This document shows, one piece after another, positions 36,245 through 44,477 of a stretch of DNA of 64,000 nucleotides (its first letter is position 1; each line of letters opens with the position of its first letter). Location of the stretch: the NCBI RefSeq assembly GCF_014284125.1, contig NZ_JACOFX010000007.1, positions 62,001 through 126,000 of the forward strand, written 5' to 3'. Origin of the DNA: Undibacterium umbellatum. GTDB taxonomy: Bacteria; Pseudomonadota; Gammaproteobacteria; Burkholderiales; Burkholderiaceae_D. Below the pieces are notes generated by a model. It did no database searches and was not told where the DNA came from. It worked only from the letters and a program-made list of their open reading frames with translations. The position numbers and the translations under genes are program-made.

Positions 36245-36829
36245 TTAAGCTGTGCCTGGCTTGAGAGCTGAATTGCTGCTTTCCAGCCTGTCCATTAAAA
36301 TTTTCTTTTCACCATCGCGGAAACTCACAAATTCCAAACCAATGCGGAAAGAGTATTGCGAGAGTATGGTGTAGACCATCCTGCTCTCGACTTCTATTTT
36401 TTGCGCTGGCATGCCTATATGCAAAGGTGGCAAGGTCATCACCAGTTTCACTTTGCCATTAAAGAAGACATTGTAGTCACAAAACATGCTGAGGCCATTT
36501 TCGGAAATATCATTGATCTTGCCGTAATAGCTGAGTTTCGTCTCCTCAACCTGGTGAATCAGGGCAACTTCCCATTTCACCAGATAACGGCTGTGGGAGC
36601 GCAGCAACTGCGTTTTCACCACATTGAATTTGGCTAGCGTATCAGTGACGGCCGGGTCTTGATAGGAGACTGCTGGTGGCGCTAGCTTGACATCGCCCGT
36701 ATCAGCCTCGGTGGTCGCAGTTGATGGAAAATGATCAGTGACAGCGGCTTTATCGAGCACAGCAGGCGCTTCTGGCGCGACGGTCTCGGCGCCATAAGAA
36801 ACTTTTCTTTTTCCGGGTACTTTGTGCAT
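36245..36829 (-). CDS. PilZ-domain protein
   Basis: Predicted cyclic-di-GMP receptor of 194 residues. The first 80 residues are Pro/Ala-rich and disordered. The PilZ domain starts at about 88 with RSHSRYLVKWEVALI (RxxxR) and continues with YGKINDISENGLSMFC (DxSxxG), the two nucleotide-contacting motifs, then LPPLHIGMPAQ and FRIGLEFVSF. It ends convergently, two bases from the Gly/Cys-rich protein gene. Confidence 0.85.
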   Translation of the reverse strand: MHKVPGKRKVSYGAETVAPEAPAVLDKAAVTDHFPSTATTEADTGDVKLAPPAVSYQDPAVTDTLAKFNVVKTQLLRSHSRYLVKWEVALIHQVEETKLSYYGKINDISENGLSMFCDYNVFFNGKVKLVMTLPPLHIGMPAQKIEVESRMVYTILSQYSFRIGLEFVSFRDGEKKILMDRLESSNSALKPGTA

Positions 36830-36911
36830 GACAGCATTATATAGATAAAGCCAGACATAATTTCCACAAAGAAATTAAGATAAATTTTTGATATGTGTTT
36901 TGTATATTAAC

Positions 36912-37171
36912 AGGACTTACGCAAAATTGTCCCAGCAAGGCTATCGCCAAGGAAACCTCCCTAGCAAGGGAGGTTCGTTGCGTTGGCGGACAACATGTTG
37001 TGCGAAACCCCAACTATACCTATCGCCAAGGAAACCTCCCTGGCAAGGGAGGTTCGTTCCGTTGGCGGACAATATATTGCCTGAAACCCCGACTACACCG
37101 TAGCGACGAAGACAGTACTTTAGTACGCGGGAGGAGCTGCAACACAGCTGGGGCGGTTTTGCGTAAGTCCT
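36912..37171. mobile_element. MITE-like element 2 (260 bp)
   Basis: Bounded by perfect 15-bp terminal inverted repeats AGGACTTACGCAAAA / TTTTGCGTAAGTCCT. It contains a 2 x 79-bp tandem duplication and, towards the right end, a block GACAGTACTTTAGTAC that resembles a block in MITE-like element 1. It encodes no protein. It lies in the gap between the PilZ gene start and the end of the GlxA-type regulator gene. Confidence 0.7.
36942..37099. repeat. Tandem duplication, 2 x 79 bp, inside element 2
   Basis: Units 36942-37020 and 37021-37099 abut exactly and differ at only a few positions. Each carries the hairpin ACCTCCCT(A/G)GCAAGGGAGGT and an outer GCCAA...TTGGC pairing, so each unit can fold on its own. 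Confidence 0.85.
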
Positions 37172-37211
37172 AATTAATACACAGTGATGCTACGGTATTA
37201 AAAAAAGCATT

Positions 37212-38240
37212 TCAGGCAGTGTGGACTACCCGTTTCGCTGGCCTGAATTGCTCGCGATAACTGGCTGGTGACAGGCCCGAATGTTTTTTGAACAGGCGGC
37301 GGAATGAACTGGGGTCGCTATAACCGGTGCGTTCTGCCACTTGCTCCAGCGTTAGCGTGGTGGTTTCCAGCAAGCGCTTTGCGATATCCATCTTGACTTG
37401 CTGGGCATAACTGGCCGGGGTGGTATCCAGAGTCTGGTGGAAATGGCGTATGACAGTGCGCTCGCTGACAGCCAAGTGCTCAGCCAACGCAGGCAGGCGA
37501 AAAGGCAGGTGATGATTTTGGCTCAGCCATTTTTGCGCCCTTTGTACCAGGATGTTTTCATGCTGATGGGTATCTTGCTGGGTCAGGCTCAGCATTTGCA
37601 TATACGGCATTTGCGAAGTGCGATTGGCATCAATCAACAAGGTCTTGGCGACACCACTGGCAATATCCTGGCCACCAAAGCGTTCCACCAGATGGTAGGC
37701 AAGATTGAGGAAGCTGGTGGCGGCACCGCTGGTCAGAATATTCTCATACTCATCCAGCACTTCAGACAGACGCAGGCTGACTTCAGGGTAGCGGGTCTTG
37801 AATGCTCTCTCCAGCCACCAGGTAGTCGTTGCATGGCCGCCATCCAGCAAACCCGCTTCGGCCAGCAAGAAGGTGGCGCTGCAGTTCGCTGCCAGCACAC
37901 AGCCCTGGGCATGTCTGGCTCGCAATATCGGGAATAGTGCACGCATGGCATGCATGCTGCTGGTCAGGCCGGTAATACCATTTTCCATATAAAGGCCAGG
38001 TAATAAAATGACATCTGCCTTGCTCTCGGCCTGTATGCTGGCGTCGGCACTCAATCTGACTTTGGCGGGCGTCATGACAGCTTCACCATCGATGGAATGC
38101 AAACTCCAGGTGAACAAGGGATCGACTTCATCCACGTTCTTGAGCGACCAGATGGCATTGGCGACCGCAAACACATCCAGTGGGCCAGTGACCGCAGATG
38201 CCATGCATTGAGGGTAGAGCCAGACTTCGATATGTGCCAT
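37212..38240 (-). CDS. GlxA-family AraC-type transcriptional regulator
   Basis: Transcription factor of 342 residues with an N-terminal DJ-1/PfpI-like domain (about 1-190, nucleophile-elbow position LAANCSATFLLAEAGLLDG) and a C-terminal AraC helix-turn-helix pair (about 230-330, LAVSERTVIRHFHQTLDTTPASY and RTGYSDPSSFRRLFKKHSGLSP). Such proteins regulate catabolic genes. It is divergent from the two thioesterase genes, 94 bases apart, so those are the likely targets. Confidence 0.9.
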   Translation of the reverse strand: MAHIEVWLYPQCMASAVTGPLDVFAVANAIWSLKNVDEVDPLFTWSLHSIDGEAVMTPAKVRLSADASIQAESKADVILLPGLYMENGITGLTSSMHAMRALFPILRARHAQGCVLAANCSATFLLAEAGLLDGGHATTTWWLERAFKTRYPEVSLRLSEVLDEYENILTSGAATSFLNLAYHLVERFGGQDIASGVAKTLLIDANRTSQMPYMQMLSLTQQDTHQHENILVQRAQKWLSQNHHLPFRLPALAEHLAVSERTVIRHFHQTLDTTPASYAQQVKMDIAKRLLETTTLTLEQVAERTGYSDPSSFRRLFKKHSGLSPASYREQFRPAKRVVHTA

Positions 38241-38334
38241 TTGTCGCAATCTGCATTAAAAGAGTCAATACTGACACTGTCCATTCATTCTTGCAATAAC
38301 TAGAATGCAGACTAGCTTCTTACAGGAAAACATC

Positions 38335-38784
38335 ATGACGACGGCAGATACGCACAATCAAAGTGCAGCAGAAGAACAGGCGCAGCGCCTGAACCAGTTC
38401 GGTGCCAAATTCTTACCAGGCCATTTGGGCATCAATATCCTGAGTGTGGAAAAAGGCAAAGTCACTGCGGAATTGCCAGTCCAGCCACATTTACTGGCCC
38501 CGAATGGTTATCTGCATGCTGGCAGTGTTGTTACGCTGGCAGATACTGCCTGCGGCTACGGTTGCGTTGCCAGCTTGCCTGAAGGGGCGCAAAGCTTTAC
38601 CACGGTGGAGCTGAAATCCAATCATCTGGGTACTGCCCGGGAAGGCAAGATCAGCGTGCTTGCCAGCGCCGTGCATCTGGGGCGTACTACCCAGGTCTGG
38701 GATGCAGTCGTCAGTTATGAGGGAAAGACGATAGCCCTGTTCCGTTGTACCCAAATGATATTATTCCCCAGGAAGGACGCATGA
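38335..38784 (+). CDS. PaaI-family hotdog thioesterase
   Basis: Acyl-CoA thioesterase-like protein of 149 residues with the hotdog core GHLGINILSVEKGKVTAELPVQ, NGYLHAGSVVTLADTACGYG and TTVELKSNHLG. AGGAAA precedes ATG 38335; an in-frame ATG at 38305 is less likely. The next thioesterase gene overlaps its stop (ATGA), so they are translated together. The substrate is unknown. Confidence 0.88.
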   Translation: MTTADTHNQSAAEEQAQRLNQFGAKFLPGHLGINILSVEKGKVTAELPVQPHLLAPNGYLHAGSVVTLADTACGYGCVASLPEGAQSFTTVELKSNHLGTAREGKISVLASAVHLGRTTQVWDAVVSYEGKTIALFRCTQMILFPRKDA

Positions 38785-39338
38785 TGAGTGATGCAAAGAG
38801 TGACGCAAAGGGTGACGTAACTGCAGTCTTAAAACAATGGCAGGAGCAGGAAGCCACCGTGCGCGCCCGCATGGCCGAACCTGGGGTATTGAGTCTTGAA
38901 CAATTGAAAGCTGTCAGCGGCATCGATTTCTTGCGCGGTATCTTGAATGGTGATTACCCTGTCGCCCACATAGGCAAGACTTTGGACTTTATCCCGGTAG
39001 AAGGTGAAGCTGGCCGCATCGTCTTCCAGGGCACGCCCGGTTTGCAGCATTACAACCCGCTAGGCAGTGTGCATGGTGGCTATTTTTGCACCCTGCTGGA
39101 TTCTGCTGTCGGCTGTGCAGTGCAATCCATGCTACCGGCAGGGATTGGTTACACCACCCTGGAAATCAAGGTCAACCTGATCCGCGCCATGAGCAACAAG
39201 ACGGGTCCCGTGCGCGCTGAAGGCAAGGTGATACAGGTGGGCAAGCAGGTTGGGACGGCAGAAGGTCGTATCGTTGATGCGGCAGGCAAGGTGTACGCCC
39301 ATGCAACAACAACTTGTTTGATATTTCCTTTGCCCTGA
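38781..39338 (+). CDS. PaaI-family hotdog thioesterase (second copy)
   Basis: Protein of 185 residues with an N-terminal helical extension (about 1-60) not present in the first copy. The hotdog core reads NPLGSVHGGYFCTLLDSAVGCA, TTLEIKVNLIRAM and GRIVDAAGKVYAHATTTC. The two copies are diverged, so this is not a recent duplication. AGGAAGG lies just upstream, and the ATG overlaps the stop of the first copy; ATG 38784 is an alternative start. Confidence 0.87.
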   Translation: MMSDAKSDAKGDVTAVLKQWQEQEATVRARMAEPGVLSLEQLKAVSGIDFLRGILNGDYPVAHIGKTLDFIPVEGEAGRIVFQGTPGLQHYNPLGSVHGGYFCTLLDSAVGCAVQSMLPAGIGYTTLEIKVNLIRAMSNKTGPVRAEGKVIQVGKQVGTAEGRIVDAAGKVYAHATTTCLIFPLP

Positions 39339-39344
39339 GCAAGA

Positions 39345-40088
39345 TCAAATCGACATATCGCGCAACATCCTTGATGCTTCGCGATTCGCCAGCAAAACGC
39401 TGCCATCGCGCATATGCAGGCGCAATTGCGATTGTTCATCGGCCTTCATGGATTCGACAAAATCCAGGTTCACCAGCAGCGAGCGGTGTATGCGTATGAA
39501 GCGCGCCGGGTCTAGCCGGGTTTCCAGTTCAGTGATGCCCAGCCTGACCAGGTGCGTCCTGTCACCGACGATGATGGCGGTGTACTTGGCATCGGCTTTC
39601 AAATAGGCGATGTCATTCACATTGACCGGGAAGATATGGCCACGGTCACGCACCAGGATGCGTTCCAGCCGACTGGTTTCTCGGCCTGCCGCCAGGTTCA
39701 GCGCGTGTTCCATAGCTTGCATGGACGGTGGCGCATCCAGCAAGCGATCAACGGCAGCATCAAAGCGCTCACGCGAAAAAGGCTTGAGCAGGTAATCGAC
39801 TGCATGCAATTCAAAGGCGGTCACGGCATACTGGTCATACGCTGTGGTAAACACAATTTCAGGTAAATGGCTGAGGCGGCGCAAGACTTCCAGGCCGGTC
39901 ATCTCGGGCATCTGTATATCCATGAACACCACATCGGGCTTCAGCAAATTGATTTGCGTGAGAGCCGTGACGCCATCTGCAGCTTCACCGATGAGGCTGA
40001 GTTCTGGCCTGTCACTGACGGCATCGCGTAAGACTTCGCGGGCCAGTGGTTCATCTTCTGCGATAAAGGCGGTTTTTATTTTTGTCAT
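39345..40088 (-). CDS. LytTR-family response regulator
   Basis: Regulator of 247 residues: receiver with AEDEP, phospho-acceptor D57 in VVFMDIQMPEMTGLEV and Lys in LLKPFSRERF, followed by a LytTR DNA-binding domain (about 140-245, ILVRDRGHIFPVNVNDIAYLKAD, RIHRSLLVNLDFV). It lies 13 bases after its kinase gene on the same strand. Its targets are not evident; the adjacent cupin and PcaC-like genes are candidates. Confidence 0.92.
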   Translation of the reverse strand: MTKIKTAFIAEDEPLAREVLRDAVSDRPELSLIGEAADGVTALTQINLLKPDVVFMDIQMPEMTGLEVLRRLSHLPEIVFTTAYDQYAVTAFELHAVDYLLKPFSRERFDAAVDRLLDAPPSMQAMEHALNLAAGRETSRLERILVRDRGHIFPVNVNDIAYLKADAKYTAIIVGDRTHLVRLGITELETRLDPARFIRIHRSLLVNLDFVESMKADEQSQLRLHMRDGSVLLANREASRMLRDMSI

Positions 40089-40101
40089 GGTAACGACGAG
40101 A

Positions 40102-41166
40102 TCAGGCTGAAGAGATAGGTATCGTCAAGCATATTTCAAAACCCTGTCCGGGTGCAGTATTGATGGTGAAATTGGCACGCCCGCCATATTCAAGGTGCAG
40201 GCGGCGCTCTACGGTTTTCACGCCTATGCCGCTGGAAGCATGCACTTCTGCCAGGTCTGCACCGGGGCCATCATCCCTGATGGTGATTTCCAGTTCGCCA
40301 CGCAGCGCCTTGAGTCTGGTCTTGATGAGCAAATTGCCAGGCTGGGCGCGCGGGTTGAAGGCGTGTTTAATACTGTTTTCCACCAGCGGTTGCACGCTCA
40401 AGGCTGGTAACCCAAAACCACCTGCCATTTCATCAAGCTGCCAGTCGACGTTTAACCTGTGTCCCAGGCGCAGAGCTTCCAGGTTCAGGTAATCACGCAC
40501 GAAATTCAATTCTTCTTCCAGCGCAACATGGGTCGTACCGTTTTTCTCGGTATCAAGCACATAGCGCAGCATGTCAGAAAAACGGAACAGCGCGGCCTCG
40601 GCTGCCTTGCCATCCTTGCGCATGAGGGCAATGATGGAATGCAGGGTATTGAACAGGAAATGGGGATTGAGTTTATTGCGCAAACTGGCCAGCTCTGCCA
40701 CCACCAGCAAACCCTGGGCCTGGGTCGCTGCCAGTGCTTGCAGGCGACGTGCTTCGCTGGACCGCACCGAGTGAAAAATACTGGCCACCACGCCATACAT
40801 CATCAGGCTGTACAGGAAAGGCCAGATATAGGCGCTGAGGGGGCGGGCTGCTTCAATTTCTTTGACATGCACGATCATTTGCATGAAACCACTGACCAGG
40901 TAATGCCAGAAAAATCCAAAGCCTATGCTCATCAAAATGTGGATAAACACAATACTGACGGGCCGAAAAGACTTGCGGTCCATCCAGCCCGTCATGGGCC
41001 AGATAAGCGCCAGGGTGACTGCCGCTGGCAAGGTATTGATTTCAGAATACAGCGCCAGTTGCAAATCAAACTGGCCCTTGGACAGGCCATCAATCTGTAT
41101 CGCGAAAGCGATCAGTATCGAATAGGCTATCCATGCCAGGGTATAAAAAAGCCACATACGGCGCAT
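40102..41166 (-). CDS. LytS/YehU-type sensor histidine kinase
   Basis: Inner-membrane kinase of 354 residues with four membrane segments (about 5-25, 45-60, 68-95, 112-135) and the His_kinase domain: LRNKLNPHFLFNTLHSIIALM (H169), then an ATPase domain with IRDDGPGADL and GIGVKTVERRL. There is no extracellular sensor domain, so it may sense through its membrane part. It pairs with the LytTR regulator. Confidence 0.92.
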   Translation of the reverse strand: MRRMWLFYTLAWIAYSILIAFAIQIDGLSKGQFDLQLALYSEINTLPAAVTLALIWPMTGWMDRKSFRPVSIVFIHILMSIGFGFFWHYLVSGFMQMIVHVKEIEAARPLSAYIWPFLYSLMMYGVVASIFHSVRSSEARRLQALAATQAQGLLVVAELASLRNKLNPHFLFNTLHSIIALMRKDGKAAEAALFRFSDMLRYVLDTEKNGTTHVALEEELNFVRDYLNLEALRLGHRLNVDWQLDEMAGGFGLPALSVQPLVENSIKHAFNPRAQPGNLLIKTRLKALRGELEITIRDDGPGADLAEVHASSGIGVKTVERRLHLEYGGRANFTINTAPGQGFEICLTIPISSA

Positions 41167-41287
41167 TGCCTGTCCTTTCCACTAGTCTGATGCAATGACT
41201 GCAGTATCCGGCAATTCTTGCCGGACAGCTACCGTGATGACACCAAATGAGGAAATAGGGGCCTTAATTGCCAGGCTAGAGCTCTGA

Positions 41288-41788
41288 TCAATCCTTCTCA
41301 CGTTCCCAGTATTCCAGCGTCGCCGCCTTGTCATAACCTTCACCGGCCAGCACCACACTGATACGGTTGCTATCGGGATAAACAATCACATCATGGGGAT
41401 TACGTTCTCCTATGACAAGGTAACGACATACTGCATCGGTATGATTGAATAGGCTGTGACCAATCTTTTGCCCGGCCGGGAATACCATGTAATCCCCTGC
41501 CTTCATGACATAAGTCTGTTCGCCCATGCGCAGGGTCAGGCTGCCGTCCAGCATCATCAATTGTTCTTCTTCCAGATAATGATAATGGTTGGGGCAGGCA
41601 TGCTTGCCGGGCGCCAGTTCTTCCAGGCTTACGCCTACATGCTGGCAGCCGCCATATTGGCCGAGCTGGCGATAACGTGAACCAAAACTCTGACCGTGGG
41701 AATATTCATCCCAGGGCACGTCTTCGACCGCAAACGGACGGGTTACCCCTTCGTCAGTGAGTGCGATTGCTTTTCTGCTCTCTGTCAT
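41288..41788 (-). CDS. Cupin-domain protein
   Basis: Protein of 166 residues with a single cupin barrel: GVSLEELAPGKHACPNHYHYLEEEQLMMLDGSLTLRMG has the metal-binding H-x-H and E positions, and FPAGQKIGHSLFNHT the second motif with His. It lies 20 bases after the PcaC-like gene on the same strand. The substrate is unknown. An upstream TTG at 41800 is in frame but ATG 41788 is preferred. Confidence 0.82.
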   Translation of the reverse strand: MTESRKAIALTDEGVTRPFAVEDVPWDEYSHGQSFGSRYRQLGQYGGCQHVGVSLEELAPGKHACPNHYHYLEEEQLMMLDGSLTLRMGEQTYVMKAGDYMVFPAGQKIGHSLFNHTDAVCRYLVIGERNPHDVIVYPDSNRISVVLAGEGYDKAATLEYWEREKD

Positions 41789-41807
41789 ATAGGTTTCCAA
41801 TTAAAAA

Positions 41808-42233
41808 TCAGGTGGCTCCTGCTTTGTCCGCGTCTATCTTGCCCATCTCCAGCAAGACTTCATGGGCAGAGCGGTAGGCATCAATCGCCAGCGGCATGCC
41901 ACAATACACACTGGCATGTAATAGTACTTCTTGTATTTCTTTCATGCTGGCACCGTTGTTGACTGCACCGCGTACATGACCCTTGATCTCGTGCGCGCGC
42001 CCAAGAGCTGTCAGCATGGACAGGGTGATCAGGCTGCGGGTTTTCAAATCCAGACCATCGCGGCACCAGACCGTGCCCCAGGCATTGCGGGTGACAAATT
42101 CCTGCAGGGGCGCGGTGAAGGCATCGGTATTGCTAAATGCCTTTTCGACAAAGGCATCGCCCATGACTTGTTGGCGTATGTGCAGGCCATCTTTAAACTG
42201 CTGATCTGTTTGCGGATCTGTTTGCTTATGCAT
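41808..42233 (-). CDS. 4-carboxymuconolactone decarboxylase-like protein (PcaC/CMD family)
   Basis: AhpD-like fold protein of 141 residues. It matches PcaC in order: GLHIRQQVMGDAFVEKAF, QEFVTRNAWGTVWCRDGLD, TRSLITLSMLTALGRAHEIKGHV and EIQEVLLHASVYCGMPLAIDA. PcaC acts in the protocatechuate pathway, but no other pca gene is near, so the substrate may differ. It is co-directional with the cupin gene. Confidence 0.87.
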   Translation of the reverse strand: MHKQTDPQTDQQFKDGLHIRQQVMGDAFVEKAFSNTDAFTAPLQEFVTRNAWGTVWCRDGLDLKTRSLITLSMLTALGRAHEIKGHVRGAVNNGASMKEIQEVLLHASVYCGMPLAIDAYRSAHEVLLEMGKIDADKAGAT

Positions 42234-42549
42234 TGTGCTGGGACTCCATGTGGTTTTTCTGTAAAGCCATGCTAGCCATATCAGCGGAGAGGGTCAAAAC
42301 TGCAATGCGAATTGTTGTTTTTAGGTAGCAATACGATTTTCAAGAGAAAATATGTTAATTTGGAAACTTGTTTGAGAACAGACTTGTTTTAACAATATTA
42401 TCCGTTACAGTTCATTACAGAAATCCCGGCATCTTTACCAAAGCCAGCGTTTACTTATCCTGCGCCGGGCTTATGATGGATGTAAAACGCAAAGTCGTTG
42501 TGCTGACACAGCGCTGGCAATCACTTATCCCGCAAGGCAAGGCCGCATC
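42234..42549. other. Intergenic region upstream of the TlpA operon
   Basis: 316 bases between the divergent PcaC-like and TlpA-like genes. AT-rich around 42310-42410, as expected for promoters. A 61-codon frame (42368-42553) overlaps the TlpA start and I do not support it. Confidence 0.4.
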
Positions 42550-43047
42550 ATGAAATTTCTAAACCTGAAGGCATTGGCAGTCATTATCGGCTTAGGCATC
42601 AATGTGCATGCCCTGGCGCTGGAAACCGGCAAACCCGCGCCAGAATTCACCGCCCAGGCTGGCAAGGGCAATATACAACTGGCTGATTATCGCGGCAAAG
42701 TCGTTTATCTTGATTTCTGGGCGTCCTGGTGCGGGCCATGCAAGCTATCCTTCCCATGGATGAATGCCTTGCAGAGCAAATACGGCGCACAAGGTCTTCA
42801 GGTAGTAGCCATCAATCTGGATACCAAGCAGGAGGATGCTCTGGAGTTCCTGAAAACCACTCCCGGCAATTTTCATATAGCCTATGACCCCAAGGGAGTC
42901 ATGCCACGCCAATATGAAATCAAGGGCATGCCCAGCAGCATCCTGATAGACAGGGATGGCAAGATACTGGCGCAACACGCGGGCTTTAATGACGCCAGCA
43001 AAGCTAAAATCGAACAGGCCATCGTGGCGAGTCTGGGGAGTAAATGA
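42550..43047 (+). CDS. TlpA-like periplasmic thioredoxin-fold protein
   Basis: Redox protein of 165 residues with signal peptide (about 1-23) and thioredoxin motif WASWCGPC (C61, C64), preceded by FTAQAGKGNIQLADYRGKVVYLDF and followed by the cis-Pro region KGMPSSILID. It is first in a run of four genes with 4-base overlap or short spacing to the next, and probably supplies reducing power or disulfide control to the secreted partners. Confidence 0.92.
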   Translation: MKFLNLKALAVIIGLGINVHALALETGKPAPEFTAQAGKGNIQLADYRGKVVYLDFWASWCGPCKLSFPWMNALQSKYGAQGLQVVAINLDTKQEDALEFLKTTPGNFHIAYDPKGVMPRQYEIKGMPSSILIDRDGKILAQHAGFNDASKAKIEQAIVASLGSK

Positions 43048-43298
43048 TGAAGCAATTTAAGCCATACAAACATTTGCATAGACTGGCCTTGCTGGGTCTG
43101 GTGTTGTCCTGCACTGCTTGCAGCAATATGCAGTTGGTGCAGACCGTGCAACCCTGGGAAAAAGGCAAGTTGGCTAAAAAGGAAATGACTTTTGACCATG
43201 ACAAACTAGAAAGCAAATTCGCCGAGCATACCTATTCCAGCAAGGAATCTGCCTTCGGCGGCAGCGGTGTCGGTGGCGGCGGTTGTGGATGCAATTAA
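43044..43298 (+). CDS. DUF4266-type lipoprotein
   Basis: Small secreted protein of 84 residues. A lipoprotein signal is visible (LVLSCTACSN), followed by MQLVQTVQPWEKGKLAKKEMTFDHDKLE, the DUF4266 hallmark, and a Gly/Cys-rich C-terminus ending GGCGCN. It overlaps the TlpA stop by four bases and is followed 34 bases on by the DUF3570 gene. The function is unknown. Confidence 0.85.
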   Translation: MMKQFKPYKHLHRLALLGLVLSCTACSNMQLVQTVQPWEKGKLAKKEMTFDHDKLESKFAEHTYSSKESAFGGSGVGGGGCGCN

Positions 43299-43332
43299 TG
43301 TGTAAGCGCGGAAAAAGCCCAGGAAAAAAAGC

Positions 43333-44463
43333 ATGAAACCTGTCACGTCCAAAACCCCTGATAATCTGGCCAGCACTTTGCTGGCGGCTGCGCTTGCTCT
43401 GCCCATGATGCAGGCTGCACATGCGGAAACAGCACCGGACAAGGGTGTCATCAGTCTGAAATTACTCGAGTACAAGGATAGTCAACCTGGTGAAGAGCGC
43501 GTCAAGGTACAGGCCAGCGCCCTCAAGATCATGGCACCGCTGTCGGATGAATGGTCAGTCGGTGCAACGTATGTGACTGACAGTATTTCTGGCGCTTCAC
43601 CCGCCTTCCATAGCTATGGCCTGGTCAAGCTCAGGGATTTTCGCCGTGCACTGGATGCTGAAGTTACCCGCTATTTCCCGCATCACACGCTGACCCTGGG
43701 TGCCACGGCTTCCAGTGAAGCAGATTATATTTCGCGTGGCGTCTCGGTAATGGGGAGCCAGTTCAGCGAAGATAAAAATACCACCTGGACTGCAGGCCTG
43801 GGGTTTGCCAATGATACTGTCAGCGCATCGACAGGCAAGGTCAGGGGTGAAAACAAACAAGTGACCGATGCCTTGCTGGGCCTGACCCAGGTCATGAGCA
43901 TGAATGATATTGTGCAAGTCAACTTCAGCCTGGCCCATGCCAAAGGATATTTGTCTGACCCTTACAAGGCGTTCGACAAGCGCCCGGATGAGCGCAATAG
44001 CTATGCTCTATTGACGCGCTGGAACCATCATTTTGATTCTACAGGTGGCAGCGCACGACTCAGTTACCGCTATTTTAGCGATAGCTGGAAAATCCGGTCG
44101 CATACCTTCAATCTTGAATATACCCAGCCCTTTGGTCAGGGCTGGAGCATCACACCGATACTGCGCATCTATAGCCAGAGTGCGGCCAGTTTTTATGTCG
44201 ATGCCAAGCCGGAGATGTATCCGTTTGCACCTAACCCGCCAGACGGTGCGCTGAATTCTTCCGAAGACCAGAGGGTTTCTGCCTATGGCGCTCGCACTGT
44301 GGGTATCAAAGTAGCCAAGCAAATCAATGAAGACTGGCAGGTCGATGTGAAGTATGAGCAATATCAGCAACGTGCTTCATGGCGTTTGTTTGGCAGTGGC
44401 AGTACTGGCTTATTGCCGTTTGATGCCAAGACCATACAAGTCGGGCTGTCACGTCAATTTTAG
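43333..44463 (+). CDS. DUF3570-type outer-membrane protein
   Basis: Secreted beta-barrel-like protein of 376 residues with signal peptide cleaved near AAHA (about 31). It carries DSISGAS at residues 83-89, which matches the D-x-x-[ST]-G-A-[ST] pattern that ApbE flavinylates in FMN-binding proteins. The rest is strand-rich (RYFSDSWKIRSHTFNLEYTQPF, VDVKYEQYQQRASW) and ends in Phe (VGLSRQF). It lies 14 bases before the ApbE gene. Confidence 0.85.
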   Translation: MKPVTSKTPDNLASTLLAAALALPMMQAAHAETAPDKGVISLKLLEYKDSQPGEERVKVQASALKIMAPLSDEWSVGATYVTDSISGASPAFHSYGLVKLRDFRRALDAEVTRYFPHHTLTLGATASSEADYISRGVSVMGSQFSEDKNTTWTAGLGFANDTVSASTGKVRGENKQVTDALLGLTQVMSMNDIVQVNFSLAHAKGYLSDPYKAFDKRPDERNSYALLTRWNHHFDSTGGSARLSYRYFSDSWKIRSHTFNLEYTQPFGQGWSITPILRIYSQSAASFYVDAKPEMYPFAPNPPDGALNSSEDQRVSAYGARTVGIKVAKQINEDWQVDVKYEQYQQRASWRLFGSGSTGLLPFDAKTIQVGLSRQF

Positions 44464-44477
44464 TTATTGAGTTGACT

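Noticed and set aside
40459-41190. 243-codon frame opposite the LytS-type kinase
   Set aside because: Mirror frame of a well-supported kinase gene; Gln/His-rich composition is a typical shadow.
42368-42553. 61-codon frame upstream of the TlpA-like gene
   Set aside because: Overlaps the TlpA start out of frame, with no ribosome site or recognisable features.
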